Shown here piece after piece: positions 16,209 through 24,048 of a stretch of 42,128 bases of DNA. A program made the translations under genes and the position numbers. How positions within the stretch are numbered: the stretch's first letter is position 1; each line of letters opens with the position of its first letter. Below the pieces are notes generated by a model that had not been told where the DNA came from, searched no databases, and saw only the letters and a program-made list of their open reading frames with translations. The stretch comes from Negativicutes bacterium (GTDB taxonomy: Bacteria > Bacillota > Negativicutes > JAAYSF01), in NCBI GenBank assembly GCA_028707635.1, contig JAQWAQ010000010.1, positions 1-42,128 of the forward strand, written 5' to 3'.

Positions 16209-16514
16209 TGAGAGATATGTACAGGATCGAACGGCAGCTCCCTTAGATGTCAATTAATAGTCTTTATTTTAAAGCCAAATCCCCTGTCATAATTTAATAT
16301 TAATACAAATCTGCCAAATGAATTGAGTCGGCTAATGACCATGTCATAATCTCTACATTTTTATGGAAGTTGCACATTCAAATGAAACCATATTGCAAAA
16401 GAAAAAGCCTTCGACAAATTGCCTGCCGAAGACTTGATTTAACAGTTTCAGGTTCGAACCAACACTGCCTATACCAACAAATATTATTAGAAAATAGGAC
16501 ACCATCTGCCACTT
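16209..16514. other. Intergenic region between convergent genes
   Basis: This 306-bp gap between convergent genes holds a minus-strand terminator (16396-16431) and a 10-bp palindrome GGTTCGAACC at 16451-16460. I see no ORF with a ribosome site and no RNA gene. Confidence 0.4.
16396..16431 (-). terminator. Terminator of the soluble/membrane gene pair
   Basis: On the minus strand CTTCGGC pairs with GTCGAAG (16425-16431 with 16409-16415, one mismatch) and is followed by GCTTTTTCTTTT. It lies 84 bp after the membrane protein stop. Confidence 0.6.
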
Positions 16515-17285
16515 TTACAATCCATAATACTTATTCATCATTATTTCGACTTCACTTTTTAATACTTCAGGGCAATCATCTTCAATACGATCTTTCACTT
16601 CAGAAATAAAATCTTCTTTAGATATTAGCTTTTTTTGTACCATTAAAGATGAAAGTGCGTCAATCCTAGCTGCAATAAAACAGGCCTCTACTTCCTTATT
16701 TATTTCCTGATTTTTTTCGACCATTGAATAATTATAATTTAATATAAACATGTTAATACATGTTCCTAAAAGTGAGACACTGAAAAATATCACAAATGAT
16801 AACCCATAGGCTAATGAAAAACATAAAAAAAGATAAAGGTATTTAACATATTCAAAATTTATAGATACTAAAGCATATGCTAAAAAAAACATCACAATTA
16901 AAACGCCAATAACTAGCCCAACAAAATGAAAACTAAACAAGATTGCTATTATAGAATCAAATTGACCAGCCTTATCAATATTTTTCACTACTTTGCCACT
17001 CAATGTGCCTGAAATTATAGCTAACCCACCTACTATAAATCCTAACATCCCCATTAAAGCTGCCCCTATGTAAAGGCATAAATTTTGAATTATAGTAGTT
17101 GATGCGGATGAATCTTGAGATGTATATATTAAATATAATACATCTGTTGCTATTATTCCAACGAATAGAGAAATATAACATTCAAAATTTTTATAATCAA
17201 GTAAAGGGTTTTTTTTAAATGATACTTTATACAAATCTTTAAATTCTGCAATTCTATTACGATCTAAAGTATGCTGCTTAGACAT
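16515..17285 (-). CDS. Four-helix membrane protein, partner of the soluble gene upstream
   Basis: 256 residues. A cytosolic N-terminus of about 35 residues is followed by hydrophobic segments near 37-55, 66-95, 112-140 and 146-180, then a charged C-terminal tail of about 70 residues (KNQEINKEVEACFIAARIDAL, SEVKDRIEDDCPEVLKSEV). No family is recognised. Its ATG overlaps the stop of the upstream gene by 8 bp (ATGTCTAA), and GAGGAT lies inside that gene, so the two are translationally coupled and probably interact. A soluble sensor plus a 4-TM effector is the layout of RexAB and Kiwa phage defence; similarity is architectural only. Confidence 0.6.
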   Translation of the reverse strand: MSKQHTLDRNRIAEFKDLYKVSFKKNPLLDYKNFECYISLFVGIIATDVLYLIYTSQDSSASTTIIQNLCLYIGAALMGMLGFIVGGLAIISGTLSGKVVKNIDKAGQFDSIIAILFSFHFVGLVIGVLIVMFFLAYALVSINFEYVKYLYLFLCFSLAYGLSFVIFFSVSLLGTCINMFILNYNYSMVEKNQEINKEVEACFIAARIDALSSLMVQKKLISKEDFISEVKDRIEDDCPEVLKSEVEIMMNKYYGL

Positions 17286-18210
17286 CTATCTGTATCCTCA
17301 TTTTATTTGCAATATATATATTAATTCCATTCTGGCTACATAAAATAAATTCCGGTATTACATTTTTTATTTCATCATCAATTACTGTGATATAAGGAGA
17401 ATCTTTTTCTGAACTATAATGGAACCTCGAACCGTCTTCGTGTTCACCTTCTGCCTCAATTTTGGCATAACCATTTTTGTATTTTTTGTGTGCTTCCTCA
17501 GTCCCTAATATATCTTCAATCATTTTTGCCTGCAAATTAATTCCCTTATTGCTCTTTTTTGATGTTTCAAAAATATTAGTCTTTTTAGTTACATTTGCAT
17601 CTTCCATATTTTTTACACTATTATCATACATTGCTCTTAAGTGTTCTTCATTAGCATTTGGGGGGACAAATACCGATTTTATCTTTGTAATTTTATAAAC
17701 TTTTTGTAATTTTTCCCTGATATTCAATGAGTCTTGTAGAATAATGATTTCAAAATCGATATCCTTCATATATTGATTAACTAGCCCCTGAAAAGCCTCA
17801 ACAAACTGATTTTGGCCAAATTTCTGTCGAGTACAAAATGATATTATCTCATTATCTACGTCAAAATAGAAATTTATGCTAACCGAATTATTTTGTAGTA
17901 CGACTTTTCTTGATGTACGAGTTTCTTCATCAAACTCTTCTGTATGCAAGGGAAATCGCCGTACAACTTTTCCTGATATATACTTACGCGGAGAAAGAGA
18001 TTTAACTATATCGGAGAAACAATAAAGTTCAGTAATTTCTTTAAGTTCACTTTCCTCTTCTATGTAAAATGAAGTAGTTTTTGCGAATTCTGTTTCTTCA
18101 TCTATTTTCGTGTAAAGCTTATCTAAAATTTCATGTATTTTTACTTTACCGGAATATATATCAAAGACTACTGAGTTTATGTTTAATTTTGCATAATAAA
18201 TTAATGCCAC
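17278..18210 (-). CDS. Soluble protein of unknown function, coupled to the 4-TM membrane protein
   Basis: 310 residues from GTG 18210, with AGAGGA about 9-10 nt upstream. No signal peptide or membrane helix. A mixed alpha/beta core (VSINFYFDVDNEIISFC, KFGQNQFVEAFQGLVNQY, DFEIIILQDS) is followed by a segment resembling the end of RexA-type or DUF4868-type proteins in pattern (KVYKITKIKSVFVPPNANEEHLRAMYD), then a Lys-rich linker and a C-terminal domain. I cannot assign a family. It overlaps the membrane gene by 8 bp, in a block with FRG and Mrr-type genes, which points to a two-component defence system (inference). Confidence 0.6.
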   Translation of the reverse strand: MALIYYAKLNINSVVFDIYSGKVKIHEILDKLYTKIDEETEFAKTTSFYIEEESELKEITELYCFSDIVKSLSPRKYISGKVVRRFPLHTEEFDEETRTSRKVVLQNNSVSINFYFDVDNEIISFCTRQKFGQNQFVEAFQGLVNQYMKDIDFEIIILQDSLNIREKLQKVYKITKIKSVFVPPNANEEHLRAMYDNSVKNMEDANVTKKTNIFETSKKSNKGINLQAKMIEDILGTEEAHKKYKNGYAKIEAEGEHEDGSRFHYSSEKDSPYITVIDDEIKNVIPEFILCSQNGINIYIANKMRIQIDV

Positions 18211-18500
18211 AATCTACACATCCTCTTAGCACAATTTCTATTTACACTTAATTCACCATAATTTGCTAAATTCCTTGTTTTTACCAGAAAATTAATAAAG
18301 TAGCATGCGTACTCTGTATCTCTTTTCATCAATTTTACTCTGACTCCTACAGGACAGCACATAGCTTGTAGACCCTTTCGATAAGGCTTTAGTAATCTAT
18401 GTAGTACAGCACAAGTAGTCATGGATTTCACTATAACAACCTGCCTCTTATTCATACTATAGTAGAACCAAAATAATTTTTCGGTAGGTATAATTCCATA

Positions 18501-18512
18501 GTAACATGTTAC
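18501..18512. promoter_or_regulatory. 12-bp perfect palindrome upstream of the soluble/membrane pair
   Basis: GTAACATGTTAC is an exact palindrome about 290 bp before the GTG at 18210. On the minus strand it overlaps a weak promoter-like element (TTGTAA, 16 bp, TATACC). It may be an operator. The rest of the 18211-18771 gap holds only an ORF without a ribosome site. Confidence 0.3.
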
Positions 18513-18771
18513 AATGCTATCATGAGATAAACTTTTCAGTTATTCCTTTTCTAAAAACATTAGTTGCAACACAGCAGTGACCATTCCATTCCCCTATGCC
18601 ATTTTTTCAGCTATACGTAGCGAAGTGATGAATTCTCGGTAACGTCTTTATCCACATTTTCCACCGCCCAAATAAAACTTTAAAATACCTATTACAAATA
18701 TATAAAGAGAGACTGCCAACATAATGACAGCCTCACCTGATTGCCAACCTTTTTCCGTAGAGGCCGAATCG

Positions 18772-18861
18772 GCTGAAAAAGAAACTGCTGACAAGATGGA
18801 ATCTTTCTTAAAACAGGCATCCGACAAAGCAAAAGAGCAACAAAAAAAGCAGGCCAAATAG
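18772..18861 (+). pseudogene. Remnant of a tyrosine integrase C-terminus
   Basis: In frame this reads AEKETADKMESFLKQASDK and then AKEQQKKQAK before TAG. It aligns without gaps to the last 30 codons of the intact integrase (14037-14126; SEKETADKMEKFLQEASKK and so on), with many third-base differences, so it comes from a related but different integrase. The rest of that gene, including the catalytic Tyr, is missing. The stop codon lies within a hairpin (18848-18854 with 18861-18867), as in the intact gene. It ends 154 bp from the tRNA-Lys 3' end, the expected place for an element's integrase. Confidence 0.8.
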
Positions 18862-18875
18862 CCTGCTGATTTTTT
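18848..18875 (+). terminator. Terminator of the integrase remnant
   Basis: A 7-bp stem AGCAGGC/GCCTGCT with a 6-base loop holding the first two bases of the TAG stop, then GATTTTTT. Confidence 0.7.
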
Positions 18876-18967
18876 ATATCTTTATAGATTTTCAGTATTT
18901 ATTTATGGTGTTTTTTCATAGTAAACACTAAATAAACACTATCGTTAACATAATTATGAAAAACAAA

Positions 18968-19003
18968 AGGTACATCGAAAGGCTTCCAACCCTTGATGTA
19001 CCT
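18968..19003 (-). terminator. Terminator of the tRNA operon
   Basis: AGGTACATC and GATGTACCT pair (18968-18976 with 18995-19003), continuing with AAGG/CCTT inside after a 2-base bulge. Read on the minus strand it is followed by TTTGTTTTT. It lies 12 bases after the CCA of tRNA-Lys. Confidence 0.8.
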
Positions 19004-19014
19004 GTATTTTTATC

Positions 19015-19090
<76 letters not shown>

Positions 19091-19096
19091 ATGTTG

Positions 19097-19172
19097 TGGC
19101 TGGGGTGCTAGGACTCGAACCTAGGAATGCGGGAGTCAGAGTCCCGTGCCTTACCAACTTGGCGACACCCCA
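19097..19172 (-). tRNA. tRNA-Gln (anticodon CTG)
   Basis: The reverse complement is a 76-base tRNA: acceptor TGGGGTG/CACCCCA, discriminator G, encoded CCA, anticodon stem CGGGA/TCCCG with loop CTCTGAC (anticodon CTG) and T-arm GGTTCGAGTCC. It is 6 bases upstream of tRNA-Lys on the same transcript. Confidence 0.95.
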
Positions 19173-19212
19173 ACGATATATTCTATCTGATTCAGTTCTG
19201 AAGCACTTGTAT

Positions 19213-19241
19213 ATTATAACTCTGACGGAGCAAATATGCAA
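19213..19241 (-). promoter_or_regulatory. Promoter of the tRNA-Gln/tRNA-Lys operon
   Basis: On the minus strand TTGCAT (19236-19241), a 17-bp spacer and a perfect TATAAT (19213-19218) lie about 40 bp before the tRNA-Gln 5' end. Confidence 0.8.
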
Positions 19242-19317
19242 GCCCTAAATAAATAACTTGCACATTTTATATCACCTACGGCATATTATGGAGCAAACCG
19301 CATAGGAGGGAGTTAGA

Positions 19318-19920
19318 ATGGATCAAAATGAAACCCGCCCGTGGGTATATAAGGGGAATTGCCAGCCGCCTGGCCCTAAGCCGATCATTATTAATCAACT
19401 TGTCGGCCAAGGAGAAGACCAAAAATCGTGCGACATTCGAATGTGCGTACCAAGGAGAAAACCATCCATTGAGCAGATTGTCGATGTCTTTGCCAAGAAA
19501 ATCAGAATTCACTCTGTCGAGGTCGCTACTGACCATGTACTTGTTTGCGGCAGTTTTGAAATCAAAGCTCTGTATGTAGCCTGCGTCCCCAGTCAACCTG
19601 TCCATGCCGCTGAAATGCGGCGTATACCATTTGCGGCAAGCATTTGCATCCCGGGTGCCCGGTGCGGAATGGATGCCGATGCAACCGTAGGCGTAGAATT
19701 CATCGATTATGATTGTGACAAACGAACGCGCGCCTATTGGCATAAACAGTATGATGATTGCGAATGCGACGAACCAAAACACAAAAAACCCAAAAGATGC
19801 ACTCGCTGTTTTAATGTTTCGGTCGTACTTTGTATTCGCGCCAAGGTTATGACCTGCCGGGAAATCTTCATTGGTTCTGGTTCCTATCCTGGTCATCTGC
19901 CATTAAAGCCAAAAGGTTAG
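19318..19920 (+). CDS. SPOCS (DUF3794) domain protein, sporulation-related
   Basis: 200 residues from ATG 19318, preceded by AGGAGGG. The central part (about 50-130: KPSIEQIVDVFAKKIRIHSVEVATDHVLVCGSFEIKALYV to DADATVGVEFIDYDC) matches the SPOCS domain of SipL and of spore coat or exosporium proteins in Firmicutes, as I know the family. The C-terminus is Cys/Lys-rich (DDCECDEPKHKKPKRCTRC). There is no signal peptide. A 206-residue frame on the other strand is open too but has no ribosome site. It is evidence that the host makes spores. Mother-cell location is inferred. Confidence 0.78.
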   Translation: MDQNETRPWVYKGNCQPPGPKPIIINQLVGQGEDQKSCDIRMCVPRRKPSIEQIVDVFAKKIRIHSVEVATDHVLVCGSFEIKALYVACVPSQPVHAAEMRRIPFAASICIPGARCGMDADATVGVEFIDYDCDKRTRAYWHKQYDDCECDEPKHKKPKRCTRCFNVSVVLCIRAKVMTCREIFIGSGSYPGHLPLKPKG

Positions 19921-19985
19921 CCAGCATCCCCACTTTTTTACTAACAATAGTGAATCACAACCAGTAGCATCATCCTCCCCTCTGG

Positions 19986-19994
19986 CATAGTCTA
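19986..19994 (+). promoter_or_regulatory. Possible sigma-K-type -10 element
   Basis: CATAGTCTA fits the CATAnnnTA consensus of the late mother-cell sigma factor. It lies about 48 bp before the tiny ORF at 20042. No clear -35 is visible, so this is a weak call. Confidence 0.25.
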
Positions 19995-20041
19995 TATTAG
20001 CAAAACACTTAATTTATCCATTCTGGAAGGAGGAATTGATT

Positions 20042-20149
20042 ATGGGTTTCGGTGGTTGCGGAGGTAGAGGGACTAGCTGGATATGGATTATCATTATCAT
20101 CATTATCCTCTTCTGTTTCAACGATAACGGGTGTTCAGAAAGTTGTTAG
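20042..20149 (+). CDS. Tiny Gly-rich/Ile-rich membrane protein (35 residues), YjcZ-like
   Basis: ATG 20042 lies just after GGAAGGAGG (good spacing) and reads MGFGGCGGRGTSWIW, then seven Ile, LFCF and a polar tail NDNGCSESC. A glycine-rich start followed by one hydrophobic helix is the pattern of the tiny YjcZ-type proteins seen in sporulating Firmicutes. Cysteines lie at both ends (C6, C25, C31, C35). It has its own terminator (20171) and lies behind the SPOCS gene, which supports a spore link. The exact family is not certain, and the length is too short for many gene finders. Confidence 0.65.
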   Translation: MGFGGCGGRGTSWIWIIIIIIILFCFNDNGCSESC

Positions 20150-20170
20150 ATGGTATTGGAAAGTCCGCAT

Positions 20171-20210
20171 GAACCTGAATCTTGTAAAAGGTTCAGGTTC
20201 TTATTTGTTT
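20171..20210 (+). terminator. Rho-independent terminator
   Basis: GAACCTGAA (20171-20179) pairs with TTCAGGTTC (20192-20200), then TTATTTGTTT. It ends the tiny membrane protein gene and is convergent with rarD. Confidence 0.75.
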
Positions 20211-20220
20211 AGCACACTTT

Positions 20221-21174
20221 TCAATTTTTGGGTACAACAGCAGCTTCCTTTTTAAAGGTCTTTTTAAGTAAATTTTCGACTGCCATGAAGGGACGAGTTC
20301 GCGAAAATGAAAAAATAGTAAGAGCCAGCCAAATGAGACTGAATGATACTAAATGAACGCTTGTAAAAGGCTCGTGATAGGCAAAGACGCCCACCAAAAG
20401 CGCGATGGTAGGAGATAAATACTGCGCAAACCCTAGTATTGTTAAAGACAAACGATTCGCACCACATGAAAACAGCAACATCGGAATCGCCGTCACAACA
20501 CCGGCGCCTGCCAGAAGTGCCGCTGTAGCCCAATCAGCCGTAAAAGATCCGTAGCCTTGCTGTTCTAAAAAGCCAATATACAAAAGAGCTAGTGGGGTGA
20601 CAAGCAATGTTTCAATAGCAATGCTGGTGATTGCTCCTATATTGACAATCTTTTTGCATAGGCCGTATAGGCCAAAGGTACCCGCCAACACCAGCGATAC
20701 CCACGGAACCGAGCCGAAGTTTATCGCCATATAAAGCACCCCTGCTGCGGCGATGATACATGAGAACAGTTGCCAGAAGGACAATCTCTCTTTCAAGAAG
20801 ATAATCCCCAGCATAACGCTGACTAGCGGGTTAATATAATAGCCAAAACTTGTTTCGACAATGCGACTCTCATTAACTGCCCATATATAAGTAAGCCAAT
20901 TTACACTTATTAAAAGTGAAGCGGCGATTAGGCTATTTCGTCTTTTGGTGTCGGCCATCAACTCTCGCCAATCGCCAAGCACTTGCTGAGAGCGATTAGT
21001 CAAAAAGATAATAAGCCCCACCAAGACAAACGACCATACTATCCGGTGCGCCAAAATCTCATAGGCTGGGACATGTAATAGCTTCCAATAGATCGGTAAA
21101 AAACCCCAGAGCGCATAGGCTCCTACGGCTGATACAAGTCCTTTGATCTGATCGTTCTTTTGCAGATTTTGCAC
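20221..21174 (-). CDS. rarD: RarD-type EamA family permease
   Basis: 317 residues from GTG 21174, preceded by GAGGTGAT. About ten hydrophobic helices and the segments ALWGFLPIYWKLL, HRIVWSF, NWLTYIWAVNESRIVETSFGYYINPLVSVMLG and QYLSPTIALLVGVF are those of the RarD branch of the EamA/DMT superfamily, inner-membrane transporters of unknown substrate. The usual length is about 300 residues, which supports this start over the frame opening at 21294; the extra 40 codons would overlap the terminator of the next operon. It lies alone between terminators. Confidence 0.9.
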   Translation of the reverse strand: MQNLQKNDQIKGLVSAVGAYALWGFLPIYWKLLHVPAYEILAHRIVWSFVLVGLIIFLTNRSQQVLGDWRELMADTKRRNSLIAASLLISVNWLTYIWAVNESRIVETSFGYYINPLVSVMLGIIFLKERLSFWQLFSCIIAAAGVLYMAINFGSVPWVSLVLAGTFGLYGLCKKIVNIGAITSIAIETLLVTPLALLYIGFLEQQGYGSFTADWATAALLAGAGVVTAIPMLLFSCGANRLSLTILGFAQYLSPTIALLVGVFAYHEPFTSVHLVSFSLIWLALTIFSFSRTRPFMAVENLLKKTFKKEAAVVPKN

Positions 21175-21234
21175 AACATCACCTCGATAGTAAATAAGTT
21201 TATTATAGGAGCTTTTTCCGATCAGTGCAAGATC

Positions 21235-21286
21235 AAAAAACCGGTCTAAGGATCTTGAGCAAAGAATGCTAAGACCCATAGACCGG
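21235..21286 (-). terminator. Terminator of the amidohydrolase/M20 operon
   Basis: On the minus strand CCGGTCTA pairs with TAGACCGG (21279-21286 with 21241-21248), with further pairing inside, and is followed by six T. It lies 15 bp after the M20 stop codon. Confidence 0.85.
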
Positions 21287-21300
21287 CGACTCACTTCTTC

Positions 21301-22536
21301 CTATTCTTTAGCAGCTAATTTCTGAATGGCTTTTGTTAAAACCTCGGTAGCCGCTGTGATATCTTCAATTTTCGCATGCTCTGCAGGGTTGTGACTAATG
21401 CCATCACGACAAGGAATGAACACCATGCCAGTATCGGCCAAGGTAGCAATATGCATTGCGTCATGACCAGCGCCGCTTGGCATCCGAATACTCTTGTACG
21501 AACTCTGCTGACAAATATCATATAAAAATTCGACCATATGATCTGGCAATTTTACCGGAGTATCATCAGAGAGCACCACGACTTCGATGCCCACACCCCG
21601 TTTTTTCTTGATAGCTTCAAACTCGGCCTTTAACTTATCGACAACCCGTTGTTTGCTGGGTGCGTCAATACCACGAATATCGATGCCTAATTCTACTTTA
21701 CCCGGAATAACATTCATGACGCCTGGCTCTGCTTTAACGATGCCGGTAGTGCCGACCACAGCATTATGAGCTTCCTCGTTAGCAAAGGCCTCAACCTGGA
21801 GAATGATTTCAGCAGCTGCCGTTAGTGCATCTTGACGCATATTCATTGGTGTAGCCCCTGAATGATCTGCTTGTCCGGTGAACATAACGCGCAGACGTGT
21901 CGGCGCGGCAATGCCTGTGACTACCCCCAGCTGGTTTTGTGTTGTTTCAAGCACTTTACCCTGCTCTATATGAATTTCTAAGAATGACTTGATGCCACCC
22001 TTATAATGCGCTTCGGCAATATTATCTGGTGACAAATTACGTTGACGAAGTACATCGGCAAGTGAAAGACCTTGTTTATCTTTAAGTTCGTCTAATTTCT
22101 CGCGCGAAAGCTTGCCACAAAACGCTTTGCTCCCGAGTGTGGCTACACCAAAACGGCTTGATTCTTCAGACATAAAAACAACAACCTCAATCGGATGATA
22201 GTTCTTTTCGCCTGCTTCCTCAAGACATTGTAATGCTTCAATGGCTCCCAATGTGCCCACAACACCATCATAGTTGCCGCCATGCGGAACACTGTCAATA
22301 TGGGACCCTGTCATGATGACAGACGCGGCAGGATTAACACCTTCACGCCGCCCAATAACATTACCGAAGGCATCAACGCGAATGACAAGCCCTGCCTGCT
22401 TCATAAGGCCAATAACAAATTCACGTGCTTCCCAATCTGTATCGCTGAACGCAAGCCGGGTAAAGCCGCCACTACTTTCCTGCCCGATACCGGCTAAATG
22501 TTGAAAATTCTTTTCCAATCGTTTACTAGATGCCAT
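21301..22536 (-). CDS. M20 family amidase/carbamoylase (N-carbamoyl-L-amino-acid hydrolase or allantoate amidohydrolase type)
   Basis: 411 residues, the normal length for this group. Metal ligands and motifs: GSHIDSVPHGGNYDG (H79, D90), FMSEESSRFG (E124, E125), EIHIEQG (H189), GQADHSGATPM (dimerisation domain) and the late GISHNPAEH. Family members (HyuC, AmaB, AllC, beta-ureidopropionase) hydrolyse N-carbamoyl compounds to free amine, CO2 and ammonia. The gene follows an amidohydrolase (22552) after 15 bp, which suggests a ring-opening enzyme followed by carbamoylase, as in hydantoin or ureide breakdown. The exact substrate is not readable. Confidence 0.88.
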   Translation of the reverse strand: MASSKRLEKNFQHLAGIGQESSGGFTRLAFSDTDWEAREFVIGLMKQAGLVIRVDAFGNVIGRREGVNPAASVIMTGSHIDSVPHGGNYDGVVGTLGAIEALQCLEEAGEKNYHPIEVVVFMSEESSRFGVATLGSKAFCGKLSREKLDELKDKQGLSLADVLRQRNLSPDNIAEAHYKGGIKSFLEIHIEQGKVLETTQNQLGVVTGIAAPTRLRVMFTGQADHSGATPMNMRQDALTAAAEIILQVEAFANEEAHNAVVGTTGIVKAEPGVMNVIPGKVELGIDIRGIDAPSKQRVVDKLKAEFEAIKKKRGVGIEVVVLSDDTPVKLPDHMVEFLYDICQQSSYKSIRMPSGAGHDAMHIATLADTGMVFIPCRDGISHNPAEHAKIEDITAATEVLTKAIQKLAAKE

Positions 22537-22551
22537 TAAAAAAACCCCACT

Positions 22552-23961
22552 TTATCTTTGATAAAACTTGCTATCCGCCAAATCGACAATGACTGGATTC
22601 AAGCCTTTTGCGCGTACAGCGGCTTCGCCTTGAGCAGTTGCTATGACATTACCGCCTTTACCGCATACATACCCCTTGTACATAATGACCTTACCATTGA
22701 CCAAACTCATATACGCCCGTTGCCTTTCAAGATCTAAAACGGTAATATCAGCGTCGGCACCCAAAGTAAAATGTCCTTTATTCTTAAGACCAAGAATTCT
22801 TGCCGGAGTACAACTGATTTTCTGAACAAATTCCTTCAAGGTCAGTGCTTGCAGTCTCACTAATGACAGACCCATTTCAGCAATGACATTGCGGGGAATT
22901 CCGCCCCCATCAGTGCCAATGCAATCAACAACAAACTCCCCGGATTGTCGTTTAGCCACAGCCAACCGCAAGCGCGGTTCCGGCGGATTAACACTGAAGC
23001 TGACAGTCGTTTCCGTACCCTTCGAACGCCAGTATTCTAAAGCTTCCTGGCCTATTGCCAAGACGACTTCTCCGCCCTTTTCGAGATTTATTTGCGCCCA
23101 GCCGGCTAAGATGGCCGCTTCCAAACCAGCTTCGGTTGCCTCAAAGCCACCGGTATTGAGACATTTATGCGTTACCAAACTCTCAGGAGTCCCCCCGCTG
23201 CACTTGGCGCTTGTGCCATTCATCGGCGATAAATAGGCTTCCGAACGAATATTAGGATTTTTCTCCAGGGCGGCAATGGCTTCTTCTGTCTCGACAAGGC
23301 AAGGGCGAACCGAACCGCGGCAATAACTATTAATATGCGCCATATGAAGCGAGTTGCCTTGGGCCAGCTCTACTGCCTCTAAAAAGCCTTCAATATTAGA
23401 GCCTTTGTTTAATGAACCAGCATGAAAAGCTACATAGGCCTTATTCTTATTAACAATTTCAATGGCTCTGGCAGTCGCTTCAGGCGTAAGCGGATAGTGG
23501 CCGCCCAACATTTTAAACCCAAGTCCACCCTGCGTCAAGCACTGTTCAAGCAAAGTTTCCAATTCTTTTTCCCCAGGATTTGTATCACGAACAGTATGCC
23601 CTGGCCGCACATATTGAATACAGGCAATGTTCATCCCAACGCCATATTCACTGGCAATATCAAGCACACTATCAATCGGGCCTGACATATCCAAAGCTGT
23701 CGTAACACCTACCTGCGCCATCATTTTGTGACCAAACCGGCCACCTAACCATGCTGAGGCATGGGCATGAAGATCAACTATTCCCGGCATAACCATATGA
23801 CCCTTTAAATCAAAGGCTTCTTGGGCCTTTTCAGCACTCAAGCCAGGCATAATCTCGACAATTTTCCCACCTGCAATAGCGATATCAGCAATTTCTTCCC
23901 TATTTGTAACTGGATCAACAACTAACCCATTTTTCAACAAAATATCATAATGATAAGACAT
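22552..23961 (-). CDS. Amidohydrolase family enzyme (dihydroorotase/D-aminoacylase-like)
   Basis: 469 residues from ATG 23961, preceded by GGGGGCG. Typical amidohydrolase pieces: N-terminal beta-sandwich (LLKNGLVVDPVTNREEIADIAIAGGKIVEI), metal motif VDLHAHAS, a possible carboxylated Lys in GFKMLGGH, His in AFHAGS and MAHINSYCRG, and Asp in CIGTDGGG, ending in GADADITVLD. It is followed after 15 bp by the M20 amidase, so the two should act in sequence on a cyclic or N-acylated amide. The insertion with SPMNGTSAKCSGGTPES is not something I know from standard hydantoinases, so the substrate stays open. Confidence 0.8.
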   Translation of the reverse strand: MSYHYDILLKNGLVVDPVTNREEIADIAIAGGKIVEIMPGLSAEKAQEAFDLKGHMVMPGIVDLHAHASAWLGGRFGHKMMAQVGVTTALDMSGPIDSVLDIASEYGVGMNIACIQYVRPGHTVRDTNPGEKELETLLEQCLTQGGLGFKMLGGHYPLTPEATARAIEIVNKNKAYVAFHAGSLNKGSNIEGFLEAVELAQGNSLHMAHINSYCRGSVRPCLVETEEAIAALEKNPNIRSEAYLSPMNGTSAKCSGGTPESLVTHKCLNTGGFEATEAGLEAAILAGWAQINLEKGGEVVLAIGQEALEYWRSKGTETTVSFSVNPPEPRLRLAVAKRQSGEFVVDCIGTDGGGIPRNVIAEMGLSLVRLQALTLKEFVQKISCTPARILGLKNKGHFTLGADADITVLDLERQRAYMSLVNGKVIMYKGYVCGKGGNVIATAQGEAAVRAKGLNPVIVDLADSKFYQR

Positions 23962-24048
23962 GTAATCGCCCCCTACTAATATCTTTGGGTTCAAGTAGTG
24001 CTTTCTATTCCTATCATTTCACCATAACAGCCAAAATTCCCTTTATTG

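Noticed and set aside
16451..16460. GGTTCGAACC palindrome resembling a tRNA T-arm
   Set aside because: No acceptor or anticodon stem can be drawn around it; it does not match the tRNA-Lys 3' end, so it is not called an att site.
16370..16609. 79-residue plus-strand ORF
   Set aside because: It runs across the minus-strand terminator and into the antisense of the membrane protein gene; no ribosome site.
17477..17698. 73-residue plus-strand ORF
   Set aside because: It is antisense to the soluble protein gene, without ribosome site or family.
18201..18455. 84-residue minus-strand ORF overlapping the start of the soluble defence-like gene
   Set aside because: No ribosome site before its ATG, unusual Cys/Arg-rich composition, and its 3' end contains the ribosome site of the next gene; it looks like non-coding leader.
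18648..18857. 69-residue minus-strand ORF
   Set aside because: It is antisense to the integrase remnant and has no family match or ribosome site.
19276..19896. 206-residue minus-strand ORF opposite the SPOCS gene
   Set aside because: No ribosome site, while the plus-strand frame has AGGAGGG and a recognisable SPOCS domain.
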